A DNA stretch of 64,000 bases from Bidens hawaiensis (GCA_021521415.1 JAIQDT010006462.1:95258-159257), one strand, 5' to 3'. Shown: positions 1-12,607, counted from the first letter of the stretch. Translations and numbers: made by a program. Notes: generated from the letters alone by a model not told the origin.

Positions 1-2917
1 CAAATCCCGTTATGGTACCGAAGAATAACAAACAATGGCGCATGTGCATAGATTTCAAGGACTTGAACAAAGCATGCCCCAAAGATTGTTATCCGTTACC
101 CGAAATTGATCTTAAGGTGGATTCGTTGGCACCGTTCCGCCTTAAATGCTTCCTGGACGCGTATAAGGGGTACCATCAAATACACATGGCCGTTGATGAT
201 CAGGACAAAACCGCTTTTCGGACGCCCGATGGCACATTTTATTACCAAATGATGCCATTCGGACTTAAGAATGCCGGGTCCACATACCAACGCCTGATGG
301 ACAACCAGTTTCATGCCCAAATTGGGAGGAACTTGGAAGTCTACATGGATGACTTGGTCATCAAAAGCCCTGACCCAGAAGCGATGTTGAAAGACATCGA
401 AGAGACTTTCAACACGCTCAGGAAGATAAACATGAAGCTCAACCCGAGCAAGTGTGCCTTTGGAATGGAAGAAGGGAAGTTCTTGGGGGTCATCGTCACT
501 AAAGATGGCTTCAGAGCGAACCCTGAAAAGGTCGAAGCCATTATCAAAATGGAATCACCTACTACCATCAAACAGGCTCAGACACTGAATGGACGACCAG
601 TGGCACTTAATCGCTTTTTGGCAAACCGCGCAGATAAGTCGTTTCCCTTCGTGTCAACGTTGAGAAACTGTTTAAAGAAAACGCACTTCCGCTGGACACC
701 AGAAGCGGAAGCAGCTTTTAGGGAGATTCGGTCACGCTTGATCGAACTCCCAACGCTCACAGCACCAAAAGCGGGAGAGGAGTTAATCCTATACCTTTCC
801 GCAGCAGATAGAGCAACCGAGGCAGTCCTGCTAGTAGAGCGAAAAGGCATCCAGATGCCAATCTATTATGTCAGCCGTATCCTAACAGACGTAGAAGCCC
901 GGTACTCTACCCTCGAAAAATTAGTCTTAGCACTTATACACGCTTCACGCAGGTTAAGACGATATTTCCAGGGTCACCCAATCACCATTCTCTCCAACTT
1001 CAAACTTGCAAACGTTCTAGGCAAACCCGAGTTATCGGGACGCCTAGCCAAATGGGCAATTGAGTTGGGGGAATACGCGATAAAGTATAAGCCAAGACCA
1101 GCCATAAAAGGCCAGGTTCTGGCCGACTTTATTGCAGAAGTACCTGCATCGCGGGAAAAAGAGTGCCAGGAAGAGGTTCAACCCTCTCCAGCACAAGACA
1201 TCAATGATGTCTGGCGACTCTACACTGATAGAGCAGCCAGTAACGAGGGTTCAGGCGCAGGGCTAAAACTAACCAACCCAGCAGGCCAAGAATACACTTA
1301 CGCTATTCGACTGGACTTTCCAAGTACGAATAACGAAGCCGAGTATGAGGCATTCTTGGCGGGGCTGAGAATCGCGCGTAAGATGGGAGTGAAAAACTTG
1401 GAAGCCCACGTGGATTCCATGTTAGTAGCCAATCAAATCAACGGGACGTACACGGCCGTGAACGACACAATGGCCCTGTACCTCGCACAAGCAAAATCCC
1501 TTATGCGCGATTTCAACGACTGCAAAGTCATACACGTCAAGCGAAGTGAAAACAAATCTGCGGATGCGTTAAGCAAGCTTGCATCATTAGCCTTCACCCA
1601 CTTAGGAAAGGATATCCGCATTGAACTCCTCGAGACACCTTCGGTCCCGCACAAGGAAATTTGTGTCATCCAAACCGCACGGAAACGTGGATGACACCAA
1701 TAATAAAATACCTTGCGGCAGGTACACTACCAGAGTCAAAAACACAGGCAAGAAAACTACGCTGTAAAGCACTGAATTATCAACTCATCGATGACATCCT
1801 TTACAGACGTAACTTTCTTGGCCCACTCTTAAGATGCGTGGACAACCAAGATGCTGACTACCTCCTAAGGGAAGTACACGAAGGCATCTGTGGAGTACAC
1901 GCAGGTCCCCACGCTGTTGTAGCTAAGCTAAACAACGCGGGATACTTTTGGCCGGGGATGCATACGGATGCGCTGGCATACATCAGAAAATGAAGGTCTT
2001 GCCAGCTTTACGCACCCAACACGCACCGCCCGAAGAATGAACTTGTTCCAGTCACCTCTTCATGGCCATTTCAGAAGTGGGCCATCGATGTGACAGGCCC
2101 ATTTCCTACAGCAGCAGGAAATGTTCAGTTCTAAGTGGTAGCCATCGACTACTTCACCAAGTGGATAGAAGCAAAACCCTTAGCCCAAACAACCGCGAAA
2201 CATATCAAAAAGTTTATTTGGGAATTTATTATTTGTCGTTTTGGACTTCCACAGAATTTGGTGAGCGATAACGACACCAACTTTGCTGACAAGAAGCTAC
2301 AACAGTGGCTGAAAGAACTTCAAATCACCCACACCTTTACCTCAGTGGCACACCCGCAAGGTAATGGTGAGGTGGAAAGAGAAAATAAGAGCATCGTCGA
2401 AGGCATAAAGAAAAGACTCTTGGAACACAGATCCGGCTGGGTGGACGAGCTTCCGCACGTCCTTTGGGCAAACAGAACGCTGAAAAAGGCCAGTACGGGA
2501 GAAACCCCGTTCAGCCTCACTTATGGCGCTGAAGCCATGGTCCCGGTCGAAATTGGTTTACCCTCCCCAAGGGTCTTGATTCAGCCAGAAGACAATGATG
2601 CGGAAAGACGGTTGGACCTTATGCTAACCGAGGAACGCAGAGACTTAGCCGCAGTGCGTGAAGAGAACTACAAGCGACAAATGCAAAAGTACTACAACAC
2701 GCGGGTAAAACTCTGCAACTTCAATGTAGGAGACTACATACTGCGTAACAACGAGGCTTCGAACCAAGAACGCCCAGGAAAGCTGGCCCCGGTCTAGGAA
2801 GGGCCGTACATTATCAAAGAAGTCCTGGGAAAGGGCGCATACCGGCTCGAAAGGCTCGATGGCACTCCCATCCCAAGAACATGGAATGGAGCTCAATTAC
2901 GCAAATGTTATATGTAG
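1..2917 (+). pseudogene. gypsy pol (RT, RNase H, second RNase H, integrase), broken
   Basis: The first visible ATG is at 12, but the reading frame starts before the window. RT shows the YMDD core (LEVYMDDLVIKS, about 346-380). The usual RNase H follows (IYYVSRILTDVEARYSTLEK region, about 860-1000), then a second RNase H from about 1210 with YTD, NNEAEYEA, HVDSM and SADALSKLAS blocks. The residue after YTD is R, where this family usually has G. Integrase shows the zinc-binding histidines (1880-1910) and catalytic blocks WAIDVTGPF, VSDNDTNF and GNGEVERE. Breaks seen are a frameshift near 1680, TGA at 1991 in place of the first zinc-binding Cys, TAA at 2132 between the zinc finger and the core, and TAG at 2795 near the C-terminus. 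The final stop is at 2915-2917. Confidence 0.93.
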
Positions 2918-3130
2918 ATCAATTCCAAACTTGTAAAGAAAAGGCCTAGAGCCACTTCTAATGGAAATGATTCTCCTTTCACAATGTGTTGATAGCCTTA
3001 CCTTTATACTTATGAACTTCCCACACTGATGTGCCGGTATTCACCGCATAAATGGGGGAAGAAGTAAGTCGTTACGTGTGGAAGGCGGCAAAACCCGCAT
3101 AAACACAACGCTAAAAATCTCAAGTTTTAA

Positions 3131-3440
3131 GGAAAACCTACACGCAGGTCAGATGTAAGTAAAGTTTAGCCATCCTTGTAAGTGCAAGTGACGGTCTTAC
3201 CCGCACAATCACGAACAAGGAAGCAAAACTTCAACCTATCATCTACCACGTTCAAAGGTTAACTTATTCTGAACACTTAGAAAATTTCAAAGGAAAAGAT
3301 GAGGAAAACTTCCACGCAGGTCAGATATAAGTAAAGTTAAGCCATCCTACTAAGTGTAAGTGACGGTCATACCCGCACAATCATGAAAGAGGAAGCGAAA
3401 CAAACTTATAATTTACCACGTTAAAAAGTTAACTTATCTA
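3131..3440 (+). repeat. diverged tandem duplication, period about 172
   Basis: Both copies share the order 'cacgcaggtcagat', 'gtaagtaaagtt', 'gccatcct', 'gtgacggtc', 'acccgcacaatca' and 'ttaacttat', with scattered substitutions. The duplication lies in the spacer just after pol of the gypsy element. Confidence 0.8.
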
Positions 3441-3449
3441 AGTACTAAA

Positions 3450-3523
3450 GAAATTGCTAAGTTAGATCAAAACATGCGTAAAATAAGAAATTGCTAAGTT
3501 AGATCAAAACATGCGTAAAATAA
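3450..3523 (+). repeat. exact 37-bp tandem duplication
   Basis: Two identical adjacent copies, 3450-3486 and 3487-3523, each starting GAAATTGCTAAG and ending GCGTAAAATAA. Perfect identity beside the diverged 172-base repeat means this duplication is more recent. Confidence 0.95.
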
Positions 3524-3630
3524 ACAAGGCAAAGAACTAACACAATCTTTATTTCATCAAATTCAAATATTACAAAGATAGCTATATAAAAGCAAAAATC
3601 TACGCTAATGGTGGAAAGGGATCTTCAGAA

Positions 3631-6600
3631 TCAAGCTTCAGGACCACTTCCACTTGGACCCGCTCCATCAGTAGAGCGTGGTGGTTCAAGGAAGGCTTTA
3701 AGAATAGCTAGCCCATCATCAGCAGCAGCGACTTCGTTCACCTTCTCCACCACCGGATGCGGGAAGGCGGCATACTGGTTCACTGCTTGGTCGTAAATAG
3801 CTTCAGTATCCACATCATACAAAGGGAAGTTGGAAGGCGGGATGCCTTTCTCAACGAACCCTAGACCAAGCAGGAAGCCGGCCTTTTCCCCATCCCTATG
3901 AGAAGCGTTGAGGGCTGCGCTCATAGCATCGTCATAAGACGTCTCTGAGAAGACCCGATGCACAACCTACAAAGAAAAAATACAAGTATCAGAACCTTTT
4001 CTATATACAAAAAAAAGCGTGAAGACATGAAGCTAAACATACCTGAGACAACGCTTCTCGAAGAAGCCATTCCTTGGCAACCAGAGCTTCTTGGAGGGCA
4101 GCTTGAGCTTCGTTACGGGCGCGTTCGGCTTCACTCTTGTTGAGGTTGGCAAGCAACACATCTTTAGCCGCAGCCTCTTCGACGCCCTTTAGCTTACGCT
4201 CGGTATGGTCAAGCACCCCCCTCTGGTCCAGGATTTCTTGAAGCTTCTTAGCGTCCTCCATCGCCAAGGCATCATGAGCCTGCTGGAGAGCCTCTAATTT
4301 GGCTTTAAGCTCTTCATTCTCCAGGCGTAGAGGCTCAGCAACAGCTTCAGCCTTGGTGGCCCTTTCAGTCGCGTTCCTAGCAGTCTCCTTAGCCAGCCGA
4401 AGCTGTTCATTAACAGCTTGGGCAGCCTTGGAGCGAGCCTCGAGACGGGCCTGAACCTCGACTTCAAGGGCCTTGAACGCCTTCTCCTTCTCCGCCGCCG
4501 CGGCGGAAAGCCTCCTATTCTCCTCCCGGACAGCCCGCGCCTGAGCTACTTCCTGAAGGCGAGCTGCTTTTAACTTGTCGTTTTCACGACAAAGCAGCTC
4601 GACGCGCGGCTGCATCCGGGCCAGGAGAACCCGAAGCTCATTGCTTAGCCTACCCTCCTGGTAGCTAGCCATGGCTTCCCCCAACGCACCACTGGGAGCA
4701 GCGTGACGAGCCCACTCCACGCACTCCACAGGTGTGCGAAGGGTTGTTCCTCGGCGAATGTTCCATCGTGGAACATACACTTCATTGGAATCCGACACTG
4801 CAAAAAACAAAAAGCAGTTAGGAAAAGATGGTTGAAAAATATAAAATAGGCCAAAAGAACCCTACGCACCTGTAGGGTCGATAACAGGCCGATAGCCGCC
4901 GAACCCATCACCTGAACCCAAGGGAAATCCATCCAAGAGGTCAGGCAGATGGGAAGGTGGCAGAGTTTGGCGATACGCCCCATGCATACCTGAAGGATCG
5001 GCCGTCGTTGCCGATGACGGAGGAGGCATGGTAGCGGCCGCCGCGGTCGCCGCTGCGGAATCCGCAGCAATAGTAACCGCCGGCTCTGTGAAAGATGCTG
5101 TAAAAATAGCACTCACAGCCGGCGGTGACGTCATCACAGCTGGAACAGTCGGCTCAAAGGAGTAAGCAACTGAACCAGCGGAAGCAGGCGCAGGCGCCTG
5201 GGTCGTCGCCTCAGGTAGTGTGACCAAGCCTACCGTCATTGGCGGAGAGGTACTCCTCTGCGCTCCACCCTGGAATGCGTCAACACCCACGCCTGCGTAA
5301 AGAAGATAAGTGTTAATGATATTAAGCTATGAAGTTAAAGAAAGGAAGTTTGTACTTACGGGTTTTCTTGAGCCTAAAGGTACGGAGAGGCGGGGACGAA
5401 CCCGATGGAGCCGGCCTCTTTGCGCCGATCACCGTCGTCTTCTTGGGCTCTCCGGAGGTGACAGTCGCAGCCTTCGGAGCGGTGGTCTTATCACCACCGG
5501 GATTCCCCGCCACCTCTTCGCTCTCGGTCTCCGAATCAGACCGAGGCGCCGGATCGGCAGTGGAGGCCACCTTCTCCTTCCCCTTCCCGCCGGCAGCCTT
5601 CTTCTTCCGCACCAACGGAGGACCATCTGCGGATTCCTCATCAGAACATACGATTAGAGGAATTCCAGCAGAGGTTTCAACATTGAGGGGTCGAGGGTTG
5701 AATAGCGCCTTACCTGGCCGCCTGGCGCTCAGGATCTCGTGGCCTAGCGGGTAGACCTCCACGAACCGATCCGCCGTTTGTTCTAGGATGGGCAACTCGT
5801 TCTCGTCTAGAGCGCGAGTACCCATCCGAGCGGGACCGTCAGCCTCCCGCGGGTTCAGGAGCGACTGCAAGTCGTTCCCCTCTGAAATAAACAGGAAAAA
5901 AGTTAGAAGAAATTCAAAATCAACAAAAGGAAACAAAGCATACCGTAAGGAACAGAGTTCGAACCGTATTCAAGGACGATTGGGATTTTTTACGCATCCG
6001 CCTGCTTCCACACCCGGCTCATCCCCAGCATCACCATCCCGGACTCCGCAAACCGGTAAACCGGAGATTGGACCCGGGAAATCTTCGAAAACCATTCCGC
6101 CTCCTCGTAGTTGGAGGCGTGAAGGCTAGGAAGTGCTTGCCCATTTTTGAACTTCATGGCAAGGGGGATGGCGCGAGCGGATATGTAGAAGAATTCCCTC
6201 TTCCACGAGCGAAGACTGCGCTCGGTTGCGCAAATCTTCAAACCCTTAATCCGGGTTATCAGAGTATACCACCCCTGGATGCACCTCCAAGTGTAGAAGG
6301 TCATCAGGCGGTCAACATAGGGCTCAATGCCCAGAATCCGGCACACCCACTCGAAGCGCCGAATCTTGGCAATCGTCATCGGGTGCACCTCGGTCAGGTG
6401 CACACCGTGCCTCTACAGGACACGGTAAACAAACTTTGTCAACGGGAACCTAAGATTCCCATAAACAAAGAATGCAGCATATACCCCGATCTTGCCTCTG
6501 GGGGCATCGTACACAGTCTGATGGGGTTCAGGAAACTCAGGCTCGAGAGACTCGAGCATGAACTTCCTGACGACGTACTGGTACAGATCGACAGGCAGAG

Positions 6601-6661
6601 CACACTGGCACTCGCCAGCAGTACTCTTGTCATCGGCTGTAGATTCGAGATCACGAGACAT
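3631..6661 (-). pseudogene. antisense five-exon gene inside the gypsy element (gypsy-type 'putative transposase' family)
   Basis: On the strand opposite pol, five exons join in phase: 6661-5944, 5881-5360, 5292-4870, 4797-4043 and 3966-3631, giving 2754 bases (917 codons plus stop). Every junction has GT and AG ends. The first exon resembles the domain databases label 'Transposase (putative) gypsy type' (PF04195), with blocks GKIGVYAAFFVYGNLRFP and YTWRCIQGWY. This match is from recall, not a search. Exon 2 is basic and acidic low-complexity, exon 3 is Ala/Pro/Thr-rich, exon 4 is a long coiled coil rich in A, E, K, R and L, and exon 5 is a conserved-looking tail. Two in-frame stops, at 6413-6415 and 5990-5992, break exon 1. 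Antisense genes at this place are known in Tat elements; their role is not established. Confidence 0.8.
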
Positions 6662-6779
6662 CTTGCAAAAGAAAGAAGAAAACGATTTCAAGAGAATGCT
6701 CGACTGAAAGATGAGTATTCGCCGGAAATCGTTCTAAAGATGAAGAGAAGAGTGAAAGTGTGAATTACAAAGAACCCTC

Positions 6780-6800
6780 TCCCCCTTTATATACTAATCG
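6780..6800 (-). promoter_or_regulatory. TATA box of the antisense gene
   Basis: Read on the - strand, TATATAAAGG lies about 125 bases before the ATG at 6661. This is a normal distance for a plant core promoter with a short 5' UTR and supports an independent antisense transcript. Confidence 0.55.
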
Positions 6801-7152
6801 CAATTAATGCGATGAATTTAATGCGGAGGAGAGAGAAATCGAAGGTGCAATGAAACTATGACACGTGGCAAAAAGCAAGCTGGCAACAGCTGTTGAAAGG
6901 ACGCATACCATTAATTTCGCGGCCACGCGCCCGAAAAAACGGGCCCACGCGCCTGAAAAAGCGACTGGAATGACCAGGTACTGTCACGTTACCATAACTT
7001 CCTGCACGTCCTGACACAGTCAGAAGAAACCATCGCACGACGTTTCAGAGGTTTGGACTGTTCTTATCCTTTCACCAACTCTTCGAATTTCAAAAAAGAA
7101 ATTTCAAAAAGATTCAAAAGTAAGCGGGAAAATACCCCTTACCTTGGCAACC

Positions 7153-7330
7153 AAGTAACCATAAGACGGGTGCGGGTACAGTGTCAAGGCAAAACCCTTC
7201 ACATACTTAGCACCCGCAGGGAATTGACGCCAGGAATACCTTGGAAGTAAAGTAACCGTAAGACGAGTGCGGGTACAGTGTCAAGGCAAAACCCTTCACA
7301 TACTTAGCACTCTGCAGGGAATTCAAACCA
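7153..7330 (+). repeat. tandem duplication, period 97
   Basis: Copies begin at 7153 and 7250 with AAGTAACC and share 'gtgcgggtacagtgtcaagg' followed by 'caaaacccttcacatactt' and 'gcagggaatt'. Only a few bases differ. Confidence 0.9.
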
Positions 7331-7702
7331 AGAAGGATCTTCTGGGCCATGCTTGCGGAAACGGGAATAACATCCCCGCATGACGGGAACGTCGAGAACT
7401 ATATTGTTTGAAACTCCATGATGGGATTGGCGGTTTTAGCATAATTGATCAATATGTTGAAAACTCCCAAAACCCCATGGAGAATCCACACAAGTGGGAC
7501 TCAACGCTCCTGACGTGCGAGGAGGTTACAAACCTACCCGCTTCACACCCAAAGATCAAGCAGAAAAGTCGGGAATTTTTGCGTGACATCAGGAAAACCG
7601 CGGGAAGAATCACCACGGAAAACCTAAAAACTAAACCCTTTTCAAAACCCCTTGCTAAGTCCAAAAGTTCACCTCACTTATTAATAATTCATGAGAAGAA
7701 CA

Positions 7703-7718
7703 TTGGACTGGGGGGACT
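7703..7718 (+). promoter_or_regulatory. polypurine tract (plus-strand primer site)
   Basis: TTGGACTGGGGGGACT lies directly before the 5' end of the 3' LTR. A run of six G in this setting is the expected primer site for plus-strand DNA synthesis and fixes the LTR start. Confidence 0.85.
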
Positions 7719-8187
7719 TGAAGAGGTAGGTCCCAGCAGAGCCCAGTTGGACCCGCAAGACTCACCTTGAACAGGGACGTCTGCGCAATGACCAACTGCT
7801 CCAGCAGGACCCACCATGCTCAAAGAACCTTACGCATAGTACGCCAGCTGTACCCGCAGGGAAAGCCTCCCAATGGTGAAGTTCCCCGCCTGTTCCCGCA
7901 GCTGCGGATACAAGCCATCAGGGAAGGCTACCCGCACTAACAGCAAGGCTACACGCACAAGGCATTAGCTACTTCAGTAGTCACATGAAGGAATGAGCAA
8001 GGCGGGAATACTCCCGCCTAAATGAGCCAGTCCGTATGCTTCTGGAAGGTCTTTCGTACTATACCTACTAAGGTATGGGCAGAACGGACGATTTGACCAG
8101 AACAGCCCGTGAACCAATCACAGGGTGACAGCTCACCGACAACAGTACGAGGAGGAGCACCCTCTAATACTGTTTGTCACTATTAGC

Positions 8188-8375
8188 CGCTGCCTACTCA
8201 CCAACCCTTACAATAGGACGTGCGCAGCCTACAGTTGGTGGAACAGTGCATAGCCGGCAGTAAAGGAACAGTGTACAGCCGACCTTGTTACTGTTGGCCG
8301 TAGCCTATCCACCAACCAGCATGGCCTGTGCGTAGTCCACTGTTGGTAGAACAGGAATACTATTCAGCCGGCTGT
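8188..8375 (+). repeat. duplicated segment in LTR U3, period about 112
   Basis: Two diverged copies run 'gcctactcaccaac...gtgcgcagcc...gttggtggaacag...agccgg' and 'gcctatccaccaac...gtgcgtagtc...gttggtagaacag...agccgg'. Repeats just upstream of a TATA box are typical of LTR enhancer regions; that role here is inference. Confidence 0.65.
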
Positions 8376-8398
8376 ACCTTCTAGGAAACCTACCTTCG

Positions 8399-8410
8399 GC
8401 TATAAATACT
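8399..8410 (+). promoter_or_regulatory. TATA box in gypsy LTR
   Basis: TATAAATA at 8401-8408 lies about 290 bases before the LTR end, as expected for the U3/R junction. Confidence 0.7.
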
Positions 8411-8689
8411 CCAACACCTTGGAATGGTAAGGACATCATCTGATATCTCAATCTTATCTAGCAATCTCTTAATATACACTTATATTCAGAGCAATCTAGT
8501 CTGATTCTCACGCCGGAGGGTGGTCACAAGGAGGAACCCCCCCCCCCCCTTCTCAGTGACGAGCTTACGGTGTCTGTTTTGCAGGTCCCCTGAAGAACAA
8601 CCTTCTCTGCCAGACCTCATCCTCGTGGGAAACATTACTTAACCCCCAGATTATCTATAGTCTGCCCCGGGTCATCTAGTGTTTCTTCA

Positions 8690-10927
8690 AGATGCTTGCT
8701 AAGATAAGGTATGGAACCAAAGTGGAAAACAAAGATATTATTATTAGCACACATTGTTAAATAAATATGTCATAGTAGAAGAATAAAAACAACTTCTTCA
8801 TAAATGTAATATCTTATGATGTCAAAAGGATTGATTTCATGATTACCGCTCATTTAGTTTGTGTTTATATCTATTATTTAGAATTTAAAATACTATACTA
8901 TCAAAATGTATACCTAGTAAATATGTAACTAGTTGTGTCACGTGTCATAATTCTATGAATTCAAAATTATTTTTTCCGCTTATCTTATTTCATTCCTTCT
9001 TAATTTTAGTAATAGAAAACAATACATATAAATTATAATAAAATTTATATATGGTAGCTTATATTAGATATTTGACTTCAAATATTTAGATTATAAGTTA
9101 ATAAGTTACATGTAGTTTCAATTATATGTTAATTAACTCAAAATATCATTATACAATTCTTAATTTACATTACTATATATTTAATATTTCATTTATTCAA
9201 CCCATATAATAAACAAATTATAAGTTAATAAGTTACACGTAATTTAATTCATATCTTATCACAGAAAAATATTATGTAATTCTCAAATTTCATTACTTTA
9301 TTCAATTGGTATAATAAAAAAAATTATAAAATACTGTGAAAGTAATAGTAATGTAACTTGAGTGGTTCTTATTATTAGAAAAAAAGTGTTGACCGACTTT
9401 AACAAAAACGTGTAAAGAACGTGGTTACTAATTATAGGTGAAATAGTCCCTTCTATATAAGTTAAAAATTTGTAATTTAAATAGGTGATCTAACAAAAAT
9501 TCGCTTAACTAAAAATTTACTTAGTGCATACGTGTAAAGTTGATATATGGATACATTGGTTTTAAAGAATATGTTTTGTATATTTTTCTTCCAATAGACA
9601 GCAGTTGAACAACCAAAAAAGAATGTGTATTCCAATGTTGTTATGTATATATATATATATATTCATTCTTAATTCTTCATGGGACAGTTGAACAACAATG
9701 TAATTAATCTGATCTTAGCCAAGGCTTTTTGGTCTAACCACTACTTTGAAAACTAACACACACCACTTGATTTAATTAAGTAAAATAAATATATTATATC
9801 ATATCATTTTTCAGCAATAATCCCTGGTTTTCATGAATTCTAATTTGAAATTTCTATCATGTTCATCCTACTACAATAAATATTTCTACTTTATTATTAT
9901 TAATTTATTATAAATGTCACATGGCAATTTTTTCTTTTTTTTATTTTATGATGATGACACCTCACCTCTTTTATATTTTAGGCCAAGTCAAATCTCTTGT
10001 CTAATATTTTAAAAGTTAAAAATTAAAAAATTCAATTTATGTAAATATTCAAGAATTTAGAACATGAATAAATGAAAACACAAGACAAATCTCAATCTCT
10101 TGATTTCTATGGCTGTCCAAAGGTTTATAACAATTGAGTGGTTGACTTTAACATATAATTATATATAACAATTAACTTACCTAATTACTAACTAATTGTA
10201 TAAAATAGCCTCATGCAATAACAAAACAGACAGAAAGATGTGTCAAAATAGATGATTTCATGATGGCTATTTATTATTATAGCTAAAAACATTTAAAAAA
10301 TAATAAATACATCTATCATTTATTAGCGTAAACTTTTATACTTTGTATGTAGTGTGTACTAAAATGACACTTAAGTATTTAAAAAGAAAGAGTCGTACAT
10401 AGATTGTTTCTTATTTTTACATTTATTATATTATTTTTTTAACATAGTACGTAAATATAAAGAATGACCAAATTGTTAATCTGACCAATCAAAATAAACA
10501 TTTTGTCCATACGAACGGGGTTTTCATAAAAATTTTTACTTCGAAACCAGTCGGCAAAGTGCCAACTACTTAATAATCATCACCACACAAGATTTTCAGT
10601 CAACCAAGTCACGCCACATGTCAATATCCAACACCCGGACTTTTGGGAAAAAAGCCGTCGAACCAACTAGGATTTTAAAGTATCCTGACAGAATTATCCG
10701 TCTCGTCTTCCGATGAGATTTTCTGGTCTTCTGCCAGGCTTTATTTTAAACGTGATAAAATCTTGTTGATTAAAAATTTCGTTAAATGATGATTATCAAG
10801 TAAAAAGGTCAATTCTGTTTCGAGTAAAAAATTTCTAGATGGACATTTATTTACTTTGACAACTAAATTTGTAATGTGTAAAAAAGTGTAAACCATACAA
10901 AAACACAAGGGTGGGGCCCACACTTAC
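8690..10927. other. AT-rich region, no gene seen
   Basis: Very AT-rich and full of stops in all frames. I looked for the missing RBOH exons (second EF hand, transmembrane and NADPH-binding parts) on the - strand and saw none. If the RBOH gene is one piece, this is part of its fourth intron. Confidence 0.6.
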
Positions 10928-11983
10928 CTCAATGTACCCAAGTCTTTCAGGATCCAACTCTTCCATTATTAAAGCTGCATACTCTTCTGCTTGTTCTTGT
11001 AACCTTGATAACTTGTTTGCTGACGCACTTAGCATTATTATCTGTTAACAGTTTCCAAAATTAATATTTATTCATGTACTATGCATGAAAAAGTCTTTAC
11101 CAAACCCCCTTATATTTGTTTAGTGCACTAGTACACACTTTCAAAGTACAACTTTTTATACATATTTTATGTGTCATGTTATATATTATTATTTTTGTAA
11201 AATTGTTTAAAATTATACTTGGAAGTATTTGAACCTTTACAATCCAAAATATCTTTAGGTATTATACTTATGGGTAATTTTTTTCCAAAATTTTAGCAAT
11301 AATTCATGACAAAGACATGGTAACACATTTTCTTACTAATGGAAATTGAAGGATTTTAAACAGTTGTAATGTAAAAGGCATTGAAAATTTGTCATTGCAC
11401 ATGTTTGAATATGCTAATTTCAGAGACCCGGGTAGTTTTTTTACAGTATTCTCTAATATCCGATACTCGTTTTTCATATATCATATACGATGAATAACCC
11501 TAATTCAAAAAGTTATTGAGTTCACTATTGCATGCGAATAAAATATTACTTAAAAATATCATATTTAGACAAACTTTTAACATACTTTATATTAATAAAA
11601 CTTTTGATAATATCACAGAAAAGCTTAAAAGATATCTAGTAAAAGTGTTATATAAGCTTCAAATTATATAAATATAGTTTTAATAAAAATATTTAAAAAT
11701 TGAAAGATTTTGTATAACAGAAATGATCACCAAATCAACTCTTCAACCACTCGCCACGCCTAAAGTGGCTATCTAAAAACAGGTTTGAATATTTCATTGA
11801 TGAATAATTTGTATTAAATTAACTGAAAATCAAATAATACTAATAATAATAATAATTAATAATTAATAATAATAATAATATGTATGAACAATGTTTACCT
11901 CCTTAACTTCTTCTTCAGTGATTCTTCCATCTTCATTCTTGTCTACCCTAAAAAATGTAACAAGACATGTTACTACTACTTTA

Positions 11984-12607
11984 GGCTGAGGGGTGTGGAG
12001 CGCTAGAAAGGGCGCAAGAGGCCAGCCGGTCGCGCCCCGGGGCGCGAGGACCACACCACCGAGGCACGAGAGAGGCGCGAGAGGGGCGCGAGCGCGGAAA
12101 AAGAGGCAGGCGCAAGGGGTCTCGCGGGAGCTGTTGGGCGTAAAGGGACTTGGGGAATTGTGAAAGAGACGTTGGGGTCTTAAAAATGAGCCGTTGGCTC
12201 TTTATTTAATAAAAAAAAATTTTTTTTTTCTCTATATATATCTATATCAAATACAAACCAACAACAATATAAAACATACAATTTTCTCTCTATTAAACCT
12301 ATATCAAACCCAAACCAACACCATGTTTTTTTTAGTACTTTAATTTTTTTTTAGATATTAATGTGTTCTTTTAATTAATGTGTGTTTTTTTAAATAATTT
12401 ATGAGTTTTTTTAATAATACGTTTTTTTAATACATTTATAAAAAAATAAAAAAAAAACCGCTCGCGCCCCCTCTCGCGCCCCTCCACACCATGTCCCGGG
12501 GCGCGAGCACCACAACCAATACCCATCTTATCAAGTTTCTCTCTCTGGCACACGTCACAATATTATTGGCTGGCGCCCCCACTCGCGCCCCCCCACACCC
12601 CTCAGTC
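11984..12607. mobile_element. PIF/Harbinger-like MITE in RBOH intron 2 (624 bp)
   Basis: The ends are GGCTGAGGGGTGTGG and, inverted, GACTGAGGGGTGTGG, flanked by TTA on both sides (11981-11983 and 12608-12610). A 3-base TTA/TAA target duplication is characteristic of PIF/Harbinger. There is no coding capacity. Both subterminal regions (GC-rich 'cgcgag' blocks, then T-rich 'gtgttttttt' runs) match the 1.8-kb element at 14062, so this is an internal-deletion derivative of that family. Confidence 0.88.

Larger units (their letters stand above)
2918..3630 (+). other. non-coding spacer between gypsy pol and antisense gene
   Basis: I see no coding sequence. The stretch is built partly from tandem repeats: two diverged copies of about 172 bases starting near 3131 and 3303, and an exact 37-base duplication at 3450-3523. 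It probably also carries the 3' end of the antisense transcript. Confidence 0.6.
6801..7718 (+). other. gypsy non-coding tail up to the polypurine tract
   Basis: No convincing coding sequence. It holds a 97-base tandem duplication at 7153-7330 and probably the upstream promoter region of the antisense gene. It ends at the polypurine tract. Confidence 0.6.
1..8689 (+). mobile_element. Ty3/gypsy LTR retrotransposon, Tat-type, 3' part
   Basis: The element enters from the left edge and ends with its 3' LTR. Its order is reverse transcriptase, RNase H, a second RNase H, integrase, a long tail holding an antisense gene, a G-rich polypurine tract and an LTR. The second RNase H after the usual one is known for the Tat lineage (Ogre/Retand/Tat) of Ty3/gypsy elements, as is a large region between pol and the 3' LTR. 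Gag, protease, primer site and 5' LTR lie outside the window, so age and target duplication cannot be measured here. The five bases after the LTR, AGATG, should be the target duplication. Pol is broken several times, so this copy is not autonomous. Confidence 0.93.
7719..8689 (+). repeat. 3' LTR of the gypsy element (971 bp)
   Basis: The LTR starts TGAAGA right after the polypurine tract and ends TCTTCA, so its ends form a perfect 6-base inverted repeat with TG...CA termini. A TATA box lies at 8401. U3 contains a duplicated segment (about 8188 and 8300), and a run of 13 C lies at 8537-8549 in R/U5. The second LTR is outside the window, so the 3' boundary rests on the terminal repeat alone. 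Confidence 0.85.

Noticed and set aside
5310..5754. Frames of 115 and 141 codons on the + strand of the gypsy element
   Set aside because: Antisense shadow of exon 2 of the spliced antisense gene.
10741..10923. Possible extra RBOH exon after exon 4
   Set aside because: The peptide does not resemble the second EF-hand region and begins inside the intron after a good GTAAGT donor.
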